The translations under genes were made by a program, and so were the position numbers. Below the pieces are notes generated by a model. The model had not been told where the DNA came from, did no database searches, and saw nothing but the letters and a program-made list of their open reading frames with translations. Shown one piece after another: positions 25,227-34,010 of a stretch of 64,000 bases of DNA. The stretch is from AEGEAN-183 sp045563675 (lineage in GTDB: Bacteria > Pseudomonadota > Gammaproteobacteria > Magnimaribacterales > Magnimaribacteraceae): NCBI GenBank assembly GCA_045563675.1, contig JBJLIX010000001.1, positions 682,001 to 746,000 of the forward strand, read 5' to 3'. Numbering within the stretch: the stretch's first letter is position 1; every line of letters begins with the position of its first letter.

Positions 25227-26630
25227 CTATCCTTGTCTCCAGTTGCCATGAAAACCATAAGGTATTCTATGAGGTAACTGAGCTGTAGCTATTGGCCCTG
25301 AGCTTACATTCATGGCATTAAATACAAGAAGATCAGATCTATTTTCTTTGCCTCTATAAGCTAATGCAATTAAATAACCTTCACCTTCTTCAGAATCTTT
25401 TGATGACGGAACAAAAATAGGTTCCCCCACAGCATCTTCCTTATTTCTTAGTGTATAGAAATCTTTTATTTGGGTTTTATGGTCTATATGGGTTACAGAA
25501 TTAAAACTGACACCAGGAGGATGATCTCCAATACTTGAAGCATAAAAGCCATGTCTGTAATTCAGCATGCTATATCTTTCATCTAGTCTAGGGAACTCAC
25601 CTATATCATCATCTAAATAATTCTTATTTATTTTTCCCGAGTTAGAAGACAAGTCTATCTCCCACCTATTTAGTCTGGCTTCAGCTTTCTTTGGATCTGG
25701 AGAAGAACCGTCTGCATGCGGAAATAGTGGGGCTTCTTCAAACTGCATCATATCCGCTACAATCTTGTCCCCATTTGTATATGCATTCATTGGATGAAAA
25801 ACATAACAAGGATCATCTTCAATCCATTTAATATCATCCACGGAACCGTCTCTTGGCATAACTCCTATGTAACTAGGTATTTGTCCGTTCCAGGCAATAG
25901 GTGCCTTACCTTTCATTGCTTCATTGAAATCAATAATAAGAGGAAAGATAGGGAATATTACATGCTCAGAGGTGACAATGAAGTCATGGACCATACTTGA
26001 ATAAGGGGCATTGAATTCAGAATATTGAGTTAATTTACCATTTGCATCAACTACAAAAAAGGTCATTTTTTTATCTCCAAAATTATAACTGAAGGCAAAC
26101 ATTTCCCCCGTTAAGGGGTCTATCTTTGGATGAGCAGTCATAGGAGAAAGCAACTTACCTTCATAATCGTAAGACCCAATCGATTCAAGAGAAATTGGAT
26201 CTATTTCAAAGGGAAGGTGTCCTTCTTCGAGAGCTAAAAGCTTATCTTTATGAAAGATAATATTTGTATTTGCAGTTCCATCTTCTCCTTCAGGATTCCA
26301 TTCTGGGTCAGGATCCATAGGATTTAACAAGTTTAGTAAAGACCTGCCCGCTTTTCTCTCTTGTTTCCATTTGGATGTTTGAACCCATCTATTTTTATAG
26401 GAAACCTTTCCGTTTTCAAAATTAAAAGCATGTATCATTCCATCCCCACCAAACCAATGGTAGTGATCATCTCGAGGAGGAAACTGAGGATCAGGGCCAT
26501 TACGATAGTAACTTCCAAATAGATCTTTAGGGATTTCTCCTTCTACAATTAGATCATTGAGATCACACTCCATTCTAAGGGGAGCATAATTGCCATCTAA
26601 ATTAGGGTGGCTTGGGTAGGTTGTAGTCAT
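25227..26630 (-). CDS. Carotenoid cleavage oxygenase family protein
   Basis: A non-haem iron dioxygenase of the carotenoid / lignostilbene oxygenase family, 467 residues, cytoplasmic or membrane-associated. The four iron-binding histidines fit the family: His167 in MTAHPK, His215 in MVHDF, His279 in VFHPMN and His461 in GFHGNW. Propeller landmarks are RNGPDPQF, the HWFGGDGMIHAF segment and EEGHLPFEID. It could cleave carotenoids, apocarotenoids or stilbenes. Supplying retinal for a rhodopsin is possible, but the usual bacterial retinal-forming enzyme is the unrelated Blh. It is followed two bases later by an enone reductase gene. Confidence 0.93.
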   Translation of the reverse strand: MTTTYPSHPNLDGNYAPLRMECDLNDLIVEGEIPKDLFGSYYRNGPDPQFPPRDDHYHWFGGDGMIHAFNFENGKVSYKNRWVQTSKWKQERKAGRSLLNLLNPMDPDPEWNPEGEDGTANTNIIFHKDKLLALEEGHLPFEIDPISLESIGSYDYEGKLLSPMTAHPKIDPLTGEMFAFSYNFGDKKMTFFVVDANGKLTQYSEFNAPYSSMVHDFIVTSEHVIFPIFPLIIDFNEAMKGKAPIAWNGQIPSYIGVMPRDGSVDDIKWIEDDPCYVFHPMNAYTNGDKIVADMMQFEEAPLFPHADGSSPDPKKAEARLNRWEIDLSSNSGKINKNYLDDDIGEFPRLDERYSMLNYRHGFYASSIGDHPPGVSFNSVTHIDHKTQIKDFYTLRNKEDAVGEPIFVPSSKDSEEGEGYLIALAYRGKENRSDLLVFNAMNVSSGPIATAQLPHRIPYGFHGNWRQG

Positions 26631-26673
26631 AATTGCCTCAGTTTATTTATTTGTTAAGTTTATCAGTAGATAA

Positions 26674-27273
26674 TTATTTTTTACTAACTAAATATCTTAC
26701 TAAAAAGAGAAAAACAATAGCCAAAGCAATTAGTCCAGCAGCTAAAGTATAATTCCCTGAGTTTTCAATAGCTGACTTAGCAGCGAAGTAGCCTGGTAAA
26801 GTATATAGAGGAGCCCAAAAAAGCCCAGAAACTAGGTCAACAGTAATGAAAATTCTTAAATCCATTCCAAGTGATCCTACAGTTACTGGAATTAGTGGTC
26901 TAACTGGACCAACAAATCTACCCAGAAATACACCTAGAACTCCATAAGTATCTGAGAATTTCCGACCTTGCTTTAACCAAGAGGGGTTGTTATAAAAAGG
27001 CCATATTTTATCTATTCTGTGACTTAAATATCTACCTATAAGAAAACTAGAAATATCTGCTAAACAACTTGATATATAAACTAATAGTAATAATTGAAAT
27101 ACAGACATATCTGTTGTTGCTGCAAGCCCTGAAATAGCGGCTAATAGAAACACTCCAGGAACAACAATTCCTATTAAAGCAAAGGACTCTATAAATGCAG
27201 CAAAGCATAGTCCAAAAGCTATCCATTGAGGATTTTGTTGTAACCATATAGTTAGTTCTCCTATATCAAACAT
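26674..27273 (-). CDS. DedA/SNARE-associated family inner-membrane protein
   Basis: A 199-residue polytopic inner-membrane protein of the DedA family. It has several hydrophobic helices and the conserved FLGRFVGPVRPLIPVTVGSLGM segment (about residues 116-137). That segment holds the Arg and Pro residues essential in characterised members, and GIVVPGVFLLAAISG comes earlier. Members act as lipid (undecaprenyl phosphate or phospholipid) flippases or support proton-driven membrane homeostasis. It is divergent from proA with 46 bp between the start codons. The specific lipid cannot be assigned. Confidence 0.9.
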   Translation of the reverse strand: MFDIGELTIWLQQNPQWIAFGLCFAAFIESFALIGIVVPGVFLLAAISGLAATTDMSVFQLLLLVYISSCLADISSFLIGRYLSHRIDKIWPFYNNPSWLKQGRKFSDTYGVLGVFLGRFVGPVRPLIPVTVGSLGMDLRIFITVDLVSGLFWAPLYTLPGYFAAKSAIENSGNYTLAAGLIALAIVFLFLVRYLVSKK

Positions 27274-27319
27274 CTTATAATCAGTTTTTTATTTTTGCTT
27301 TCCTATAGAATATTTGATT

Positions 27320-28591
27320 ATGAAAGATAGTAAAGACATAAGTTCATATATGGATTCATTAGGGAAGGAAGCTAAGAAATCATCCAGGCTAATATCACTT
27401 TTATCTTCTGAAAAGAAGAATTCCTTATTAGCGACTTTCTCAAGGTTAATAGATAAAAATAGATCTGAAATATTAAAGGCTAATTATAAAGATCTAGATA
27501 AAGCTAATTCCCAGGGAATTGAAGAAGCATTAATTGATCGTTTAGAGTTGAATGACTCAAGAATTAATGGAATATTATCAGGAATAAGCTCAATTATTGA
27601 TTTACCTGATCCTATAGGTCAGATAGAAGACTTAAAACCAACTCCTTCAGGTATTAGAGTTAGTCAAATGTCAGTACCCCTTGGTGTTATAGGAATTATT
27701 TATGAATCAAGACCTAATGTCACAGCTGATGCAGCTGCACTATGTTTAAAGTCAGGAAATACTTGCATACTTAAGGGAGGCTCTGAAGCTTTAAGTACCA
27801 ATTTATCTATAGCTAAATCTTTATCTGAAGCTTTAAATAAAGAGGGGTTGCCTGAGTCTTCAGCGCAGCTAGTAAATACTTTAAACAGAGGAGCGGTTAA
27901 GGAGTTACTAAAAATGAATAAATGGTTAGATGTAATTATTCCCAGAGGGGGAAAGGGCTTAGTAAAACTTATATCAGATGAGGCCAAAGTTCCAGTAATA
28001 AAGCATCTTGATGGTAATTGTCATGTTTATATTGATAAATACTGTGATAAAGAAAAAGCAGTAGCTATCTCTTTAAATGCCAAAACATATAGATATGGGA
28101 TTTGCGGTTCTATGGAAACACTTTTAATACACGAAGAACTGGCTTCAGATATTCTCCCAATATTGTTCAAGGAGTTTACAGAAAAAGGGGTTGAATTAAG
28201 GGGGTGTCTGAAAACAATTTCTCATATTGGAGTTATTGAAGCTAAAGAAGAGGATTGGACTAAAGAATATCTAGCTCCAATACTCTCTATAAAAGTTATT
28301 TCAAATATTCAATTAGCTATTGACCATATAAATACTTATGGATCTTCTCATTCAGACTCAATAGTCACAGAAGACGCCGACAGAGCATCATTATTTATTA
28401 GAAATGTAGACTCAAGTTCTGTAATGCATAACTTACCTACTTGTTGGGCAGATGGCTTTGAGTATGGTTTAGGAGCCGAAGTTGGAATTTCTACTGATAA
28501 ATTTCATGCTCGTGGACCTGTTGGTCTGGAAGGGTTAACTTGTAAAAAATATGTAGTAAAAGGTAACGCAGAGCTTAGAAGCGAAAGCTGA
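27320..28591 (+). CDS. proA: Gamma-glutamyl phosphate reductase
   Basis: ProA reduces gamma-glutamyl phosphate to the semialdehyde in proline synthesis. The aldehyde-dehydrogenase-like sequence has VPLGVIGIIYESRPNVT, CLKSGNTCILKGGSEA, and the catalytic Cys in YRYGICGSMETLL. It ends with the FHARGPVGLEGLTCKKY segment. I take the ATG at 27320, since a TTG six bases upstream is less likely and lacks a ribosome site. A TAGAAT at 27306-27311 would give an almost leaderless message. No proB lies nearby. It heads the long co-directional run through nadD to dat. Confidence 0.95.
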   Translation: MKDSKDISSYMDSLGKEAKKSSRLISLLSSEKKNSLLATFSRLIDKNRSEILKANYKDLDKANSQGIEEALIDRLELNDSRINGILSGISSIIDLPDPIGQIEDLKPTPSGIRVSQMSVPLGVIGIIYESRPNVTADAAALCLKSGNTCILKGGSEALSTNLSIAKSLSEALNKEGLPESSAQLVNTLNRGAVKELLKMNKWLDVIIPRGGKGLVKLISDEAKVPVIKHLDGNCHVYIDKYCDKEKAVAISLNAKTYRYGICGSMETLLIHEELASDILPILFKEFTEKGVELRGCLKTISHIGVIEAKEEDWTKEYLAPILSIKVISNIQLAIDHINTYGSSHSDSIVTEDADRASLFIRNVDSSSVMHNLPTCWADGFEYGLGAEVGISTDKFHARGPVGLEGLTCKKYVVKGNAELRSES

Positions 28592-28598
28592 TTTATCA

Positions 28599-29243
28599 AT
28601 GTCTACTTTTACCGGTGTTTTTGGTGGAACCTTTAATCCAGTACATATAGGTCATACAAAAGTTATATCTCACATCACTAAAGTTTTGCCTTTTGACAAG
28701 ATTCTTGTCATACCCAATTCAATCCCTCCTCATAAAGATAAAATTCCAGCCAGTTTTGAACATAGACTTAATATGGTTTCCTTGGCTTTTGAAGGATTTA
28801 AAAGTGTTGAGATTGATGCAAGAGAAGGAGAAAGGGAAGGACCTTCTTATGCAATCAATAGCATAGAAGAATTACTATCAGAAAATCATGGGGAATTATT
28901 TCTAATAGTGGGATCAGATTCTTTTCATGATATTTCTTCTTGGCATAGATCAGAAAATATTTTGAATCAAGTAGGACTAGTTGTTATGAATAGAGCAGGA
29001 TATGAAATAGAGAATGAACAACATGGAGAAGATTTAAAAAAAAGAAATATATCTCAAGCCTTTCTTTTAAATCAAAAAAGGTCAAAGAAAATAATTAAAG
29101 TAAATACCCCATTAGTAGGAGTTTCTTCGACCTTGATAAGAAACAATATTTATAATAGAAAAAAAATAAAAAGTTTTGTTTCACAACCCGTAGAGAAATA
29201 TTTAATAAAGCATAAATTATATGAACAAGAAGATCTTACCTAG
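28599..29243 (+). CDS. nadD: Nicotinate-nucleotide adenylyltransferase
   Basis: NadD adenylates nicotinate mononucleotide in NAD synthesis. The 214-residue protein starts with GVFGGTFNPVHIGH (nucleotidyltransferase HxGH-type motif). It continues with LVIPNSIPPHK and the FLIVGSDSFHDISSWH stretch, and ends with VSSTLIRNNI. Its end overlaps rsfS by 23 bases. The order proA-nadD-rsfS-rlmH-mrdA-rodA is conserved in many gammaproteobacteria, which supports the call. Confidence 0.95.
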   Translation: MSTFTGVFGGTFNPVHIGHTKVISHITKVLPFDKILVIPNSIPPHKDKIPASFEHRLNMVSLAFEGFKSVEIDAREGEREGPSYAINSIEELLSENHGELFLIVGSDSFHDISSWHRSENILNQVGLVVMNRAGYEIENEQHGEDLKKRNISQAFLLNQKRSKKIIKVNTPLVGVSSTLIRNNIYNRKKIKSFVSQPVEKYLIKHKLYEQEDLT

Positions 29244-29565
29244 CAAGATAAGAGATATAGTTCTTTTAAGCTTAGAAGAACTTAAAGCTATAAACCCTGT
29301 CTCAATTAATGTTAAAAAGATTAGTAATTTTACTGACTATATGTTGATTGCCAGCGGCACATCTAATAGACATATAAAGTCGGTAGGAGAGAGTGTACTG
29401 GAAGATTTAAGTGGTAAAGACATAAAACCATTGGGTATTGAAGGAGTAGGTTCTGATGAATGGGTATTAATAGATATAGGTGTAGTTGTTTTACATATCA
29501 TGTCAGAAAAAGCACGCTCCTTCTATGATTTGGAGAGCCTTTGGGACCCAGATTTAATGAAATAA
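29221..29565 (+). CDS. rsfS: Ribosomal silencing factor RsfS
   Basis: RsfS binds ribosomal protein L14 on the 50S subunit and blocks subunit joining when nutrients are scarce. The 114-residue protein has the family landmarks FTDYMLIASGTSNRHIKS (residues about 37-54), GSDEWVLIDIGVVVLHIM, and RSFYDLESLW near the end. The start lies inside the nadD 3' end. Length and neighbours are typical. Confidence 0.95.
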   Translation: MNKKILPSKIRDIVLLSLEELKAINPVSINVKKISNFTDYMLIASGTSNRHIKSVGESVLEDLSGKDIKPLGIEGVGSDEWVLIDIGVVVLHIMSEKARSFYDLESLWDPDLMK

Positions 29566-29568
29566 ACA

Positions 29569-30039
29569 ATGAGATTTAATATTCTTGCTATAGAAAATAA
29601 GAGACCTAAATGGGCTAAAGACTTATTTGATTTATATGTAAAACGATTTGATAAATCTATTCAGATAAGTTGGACCGGCTTTGACCCAAATAAAATTAAA
29701 AGATCATCTAAGAATAGATCAAATATTCACCTACAAGGAGCTAAGCTTCTAAACTCGTTACCTAATGACACTATTATTATCTCTCTCGATAAAGAAGGGG
29801 CGCTTTGGACCACTCAAAACCTGAAGAAAAAATTTGATAATTGGATTAATTCTACCCATAAAGATGTTACTTTCTTAATAGGAGGACCTGAAGGGTTAAG
29901 TAAAGAATGTCTGAATAAATCTAATGAGATTTGGTCTCTTTCATCTCTAACGTTTGCTCATTCCTTCGTTCCAGTAATTATAATTGAACAGCTTTATAGG
30001 GTTTGGTCCATGGGTAGAAATCACCCTTATCATAGATAA
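29569..30039 (+). CDS. rlmH: 23S rRNA pseudouridine-1915 N3-methyltransferase
   Basis: RlmH methylates pseudouridine 1915 in helix 69 of 23S rRNA. It is a 156-residue SPOUT enzyme. The SAM knot is seen in FLIGGPEGLSKE and the C-terminal knot as SSLTFAHSFVPVIIIEQLYRVWSMGRN, of which the last part before NHPYHR is highly conserved. It starts three bases after rsfS, as in the classic cluster. Confidence 0.96.
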   Translation: MRFNILAIENKRPKWAKDLFDLYVKRFDKSIQISWTGFDPNKIKRSSKNRSNIHLQGAKLLNSLPNDTIIISLDKEGALWTTQNLKKKFDNWINSTHKDVTFLIGGPEGLSKECLNKSNEIWSLSSLTFAHSFVPVIIIEQLYRVWSMGRNHPYHR

Positions 30040-30042
30040 GAT

Positions 30043-31887
30043 ATGTCAAAAAAATTTAATATAGACAGAGAAGAATTAAAATTTAGAAGATTAAAGAGTA
30101 GATCAAAATTTTTATTTATTTTATTGGGTCTATTTGGATTTTTGACTTTATACCAAATTATAAAATTAACTATTATTGATTCAGGTCTTTATACAACAAT
30201 CTCAGATGAAAATAGGATAGTAAGGGTTCCCATATATCCTTCAAGAGGTCTAATTAAGCTTGGCAATGAAGAGATAGTTGTTGAGAATATAGTTACCCAG
30301 GCTCTTACAATTCCTTCTAATAAGTCATTAGAAGAAATAGATATTATTTTAGGTGAGTTGGATAAATTACTAATCTTTCAAGAAAATCAACTTCTTGATC
30401 CAAGGAAGATAGTCTCTAAGACTAAAAGAAAGTATGAAAAATTAACTTTATTAGAAAATCTTACTCTAAGTCAGATAGCAAAGTTTACTGTAGAGAAAGA
30501 AAGATGGCCTTCTGTAGCTCTAGAAGCCAGGCTTAAGAGATTTAATTTATTTGGTCCTCTTTTTTCACACGTAACAGGTTATGTTGGAGAAATCACTTCA
30601 GAAGAAATTGATGATGACAGTTTTTCTTATCAGATAAATTCAAAAATAGGCAAAACAGGAATAGAAAAGTTCCATGAACCGCAGTTAAGAGGTGGCTTGG
30701 GGTTCAAAACTATTGAAGTTGATGTGCATGGAAAAGAGGTTAGAGAACTTGAAAGAGTAATTCCAGAACAAGCTTCAAATATTTATTTAAGCTTAGATAA
30801 AGAACTACAACTTCTTGCTAAGAAGGAATTAAATGGAAGAAAGGGGGCTGTTGTTGCAATGGATCCTGCTACGGGACTTATAAAAGTTATGTTAAGTTCT
30901 CCTGATTACAACCCCAATGTTTTTAACAAGACAATAAAAGGTAATTTAAATGCAATCTTTCAAGACTCAGCAAGCCCTCTATTTAATAGAGCTATTTCTG
31001 GAAATTATCCACCTGCTTCAACAATTAAACCGTTCATAGGCTTACTTGGGATTGTTGAAGAGGAAATTAGATGGGATACAACTCTAGAGGATGTAGGTTT
31101 TTTCCAGTATCGAGGAGAAGGTAGGAGATATAGAGGCTGGAAAGAAGAAGGCCATGGAATAGTAGATTTAAAAAAATCTATTATTGAATCTTCAGATGTT
31201 TTCTTTTATGAATTAGCTACTAAATTAACTATTGAACGTATTTCAGACTTCCTTCTAAAATTTGGATTTGGTTTAAAAAGCGGTATCGATCTAGCTTATG
31301 AGTCAGAAGGAATTCTCCCTGACAAAAAGTGGAAGTTGGGTTATACAGGAGAGTCCTGGTTTGTAGGAGATACAATCAATATAGGAATAGGTCAGGGGTA
31401 TATAACTGCAACTCCACTTCAATTAGCTTTAGCAGTATCAGTAATTGCTAATAATGGGGTTGCCTATAAACCAAGAATAGTTGAAAGAATAGACTCTATG
31501 AGAACGGATAAAGAAACTATTTATCAGATAGATTTCATTGATTCTTATGATTGGATAAATCTACAAGATTCAATGGCTCAAGTAGTCTCAGCTTGGAATG
31601 GTACAGCTCATAATCTTTCATCTTTTGCAGAGACTAAGATTGCAGGTAAAACAGGAACAGCCCAAATTAAAAGCTTAACTGACTTAGAACTGACAGTGAA
31701 AGAAGAATACGAAGGAATCAGGGTAGAAGAAGGAAATAGAGATCACGCACTTTTTGCAGGTTATGGACCTTTAACTAATCCGAGTTTAACTGTAGTCGTC
31801 ATAGTGGAGAATGGTGAATCTGGTAGTGCCGTAGCGGCTCCTATAGCTCAAAAAATAATAGATAAGTATCTAGAGGAAAAGAAATAA
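30043..31887 (+). CDS. mrdA: Penicillin-binding protein 2 (elongation transpeptidase)
   Basis: PBP2 is the transpeptidase of the rod-elongation complex. The 614 residues comprise a short cytoplasmic tail, a membrane anchor (about 22-42), a dimerisation domain and the transpeptidase domain. The catalytic Ser326 lies in PPASTIKP (SxxK with Lys329). The second motif is SSD in ESSDVFFYELA, and the third is KTGTA in IAGKTGTAQIK. The stop codon directly abuts the rodA start. It pairs with RodA, next in the operon. Confidence 0.96.
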   Translation: MSKKFNIDREELKFRRLKSRSKFLFILLGLFGFLTLYQIIKLTIIDSGLYTTISDENRIVRVPIYPSRGLIKLGNEEIVVENIVTQALTIPSNKSLEEIDIILGELDKLLIFQENQLLDPRKIVSKTKRKYEKLTLLENLTLSQIAKFTVEKERWPSVALEARLKRFNLFGPLFSHVTGYVGEITSEEIDDDSFSYQINSKIGKTGIEKFHEPQLRGGLGFKTIEVDVHGKEVRELERVIPEQASNIYLSLDKELQLLAKKELNGRKGAVVAMDPATGLIKVMLSSPDYNPNVFNKTIKGNLNAIFQDSASPLFNRAISGNYPPASTIKPFIGLLGIVEEEIRWDTTLEDVGFFQYRGEGRRYRGWKEEGHGIVDLKKSIIESSDVFFYELATKLTIERISDFLLKFGFGLKSGIDLAYESEGILPDKKWKLGYTGESWFVGDTINIGIGQGYITATPLQLALAVSVIANNGVAYKPRIVERIDSMRTDKETIYQIDFIDSYDWINLQDSMAQVVSAWNGTAHNLSSFAETKIAGKTGTAQIKSLTDLELTVKEEYEGIRVEEGNRDHALFAGYGPLTNPSLTVVVIVENGESGSAVAAPIAQKIIDKYLEEKK

Positions 31888-33012
31888 ATGTCTAACCGAC
31901 CTTTGGACTACCAGCTAAATACTAAAGTGGGATCAAGTAAGTTCAGCTTTTCCAAAGTTTTGATTGATCCAATGTTAGTTATTTCTCTTCTAATTCTTTC
32001 TATTTTAGGAATTATTATTCTTTACAGTGCAAGTGGTCAATCTAATTTAATGGTTTTGAGGCAATCAATTTATTTATTGATAGGTTTTACAATAATGTTC
32101 TTCATTTCTAGACTTGATCAATCTGTATATAAAGGCTTCTTAGTACATTTATTCTGGTTAGGTTTACTTCTATTATGCTGGGTTCTTATCTTTCCAGCAA
32201 AAGGATACAATACTGACAGGTGGATAGACTTGGGTTTCATCACCTTTCAGCCATCAGAAACCTTAAGATTGATACTTCCTTTAGCTGTTTCTTCTTATCT
32301 AACACGAAGTCAATATACTCCTGCAATAAAAGATTGGAGTATTGTAATTTTAGCTACACTTATCTGTAGTTATCTCATTTTTAGACAACCTGATTTAGAT
32401 TTAGCTCTGATAGTTCTCGCTTCTGGGTTTATTCCTGTTTTTTTAGCTGGATTCCCTTTAGTAATGATTTTAATCTTTTTGGGAGTTATATTAGGTTCAT
32501 CACCTTTTATTTGGAAAAGTCTTTCTCCATATATGCAAGAGAGGGTAATAACCTTATTTAATCCTGGATCGGATCTTCATGGAGCCGGATGGAGTATTGC
32601 GCAGTCAAAAACAGCAATAGGTTCGGGGGGTTTGACTGGTAAAGGGTATTTATCAGGAACTCAAAGTCAGCTGGATTTTATTCCAGAGAGTCATTCAGAT
32701 ATGATCTTTTCAGTTATTGGGGAGGAGTTTGGTTTCCTAGGAATATCTTTGCTTCTAATAATTTATCTGATAGTTATATATAGAGTCTTTAGAATTGCTT
32801 TCACATCTGATTCAGAATTCACACGATTGTCTTGTTCTTCATTAGGATTTATTTTTCTTATTTATGTTTTTATTAACACATCTATGGCTGTTGGAACTCT
32901 TCCTGTAGTTGGAGTTCCATTACCTTTTATAAGCCAAGGAGGAACCTCAATCTTAATTCATCTTGTAGCTTTTGGATTTGTTTTATCCATGAAAAAAAGA
33001 CAAACTTGGTAA
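31888..33012 (+). CDS. rodA: Rod-shape SEDS glycosyltransferase RodA
   Basis: RodA is the SEDS-family peptidoglycan polymerase of the elongasome, working with PBP2. It has 374 residues and about ten hydrophobic helices. Conserved SEDS features are DRWIDLGFITFQPSE, QPDLDLALI with the essential Asp region, GWSIAQSKTAIGSGGLTGKG, and FIPESHSDMIFSVIGEEFGF. Near the end are LPVVGVPLPFISQGGTS and related residues. It starts immediately after mrdA. Confidence 0.96.
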   Translation: MSNRPLDYQLNTKVGSSKFSFSKVLIDPMLVISLLILSILGIIILYSASGQSNLMVLRQSIYLLIGFTIMFFISRLDQSVYKGFLVHLFWLGLLLLCWVLIFPAKGYNTDRWIDLGFITFQPSETLRLILPLAVSSYLTRSQYTPAIKDWSIVILATLICSYLIFRQPDLDLALIVLASGFIPVFLAGFPLVMILIFLGVILGSSPFIWKSLSPYMQERVITLFNPGSDLHGAGWSIAQSKTAIGSGGLTGKGYLSGTQSQLDFIPESHSDMIFSVIGEEFGFLGISLLLIIYLIVIYRVFRIAFTSDSEFTRLSCSSLGFIFLIYVFINTSMAVGTLPVVGVPLPFISQGGTSILIHLVAFGFVLSMKKRQTW

Positions 33013-33017
33013 TTAAT

Positions 33018-34001
33018 ATGTATTCAATAAAGAACTTTATAGCACTTATAACCTTAGTAAGCGTCTTTGAATTAAATTCTGAAGACTTCGATAGCTATGA
33101 AAAAAGAACCGAAGTTAAAGATTTTATAGAGAAGATGCATAAAAAACATAAATTCAATAAAGAATGGCTTAAAGAAATTTTTTCTGATGCCAAGTACCAA
33201 GAAAAAGTTGTGAGAATAATGAATAGGCAACCTGAAGGAATAATGACATGGTCTGACTACAAAGGGATCATGATTTCTCAAGATAGGATATCATCTGGGT
33301 CACAATTCATTCAAAGATACAAGCAAGACTTATTAAGAGCAGAGGAAATTTATGGAGTTCCTGCAAGCATAATTGCTGCAATTATTGGCATTGAAACTAG
33401 ATATGGTGAGATTATGGGGAGAACCAGAGTCTTGGATTCTTTGAGTACACTATCCTTCGATTACCCTAGAAGAGAAAAGTTTTTTAAAATTCAACTCGAA
33501 GAGTTTTTATTACTTTCAAGAGAAGAAGGCCTTGATCCTTATAAAATAAAAGGATCTATAGCTGGAGCAATGGGTTATGGTCAATTTATGCCAGATAGTT
33601 ATAGAAATTATGCTGTAGATTTTGACTTTGATGGCACCAGGGATCTTTTAAATAATCCTATTGATGCTATCGGAAGCATTGCTAATTTTCTAAGTAAAAA
33701 AGGAAAATGGGAACCTAATACTTCTGTAGCAGTCAAAGCAATTAAAGTAGGTAATACTCCAGAAATTAAGTCATCTTTTAAACCCTATATACTTGTTTCT
33801 GACTTACATTCCCTTGGTTTAAAGCCAGAATATAATTTACAAAAAAATACAAAAGTAGTTCCTATTGAGTTAAAGCTAAGTGAAGGCCATGAGTACTGGT
33901 TGGGCTTAAAAAACTATAATTCTTTATCAAGATATAATAGGAGTAAGCTTTATGTCATGGCTGTTTTTGAATTTAGTAAATCATTAATTAAGTTTTTTTA
34001 A
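33018..34001 (+). CDS. mltB: Lytic murein transglycosylase B
   Basis: MltB cleaves the glycan strand with 1,6-anhydro product formation in the periplasm. From the ATG at 33018 it has 327 residues with a short signal peptide. There is no lipobox cysteine, unlike E. coli MltB, so it may be soluble or anchored differently. The catalytic glutamate is Glu126 in IIGIETRYGEIMGR, and GAMGYGQFMPDSYRNYAVDFDFDG is the family core. A TTG at 33006 would overlap rodA and adds no sequence typical of the family. No rlpA follows, as it often does in other genomes. Confidence 0.92.
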   Translation: MYSIKNFIALITLVSVFELNSEDFDSYEKRTEVKDFIEKMHKKHKFNKEWLKEIFSDAKYQEKVVRIMNRQPEGIMTWSDYKGIMISQDRISSGSQFIQRYKQDLLRAEEIYGVPASIIAAIIGIETRYGEIMGRTRVLDSLSTLSFDYPRREKFFKIQLEEFLLLSREEGLDPYKIKGSIAGAMGYGQFMPDSYRNYAVDFDFDGTRDLLNNPIDAIGSIANFLSKKGKWEPNTSVAVKAIKVGNTPEIKSSFKPYILVSDLHSLGLKPEYNLQKNTKVVPIELKLSEGHEYWLGLKNYNSLSRYNRSKLYVMAVFEFSKSLIKFF

Positions 34002-34010
34002 GGTAAAAAG

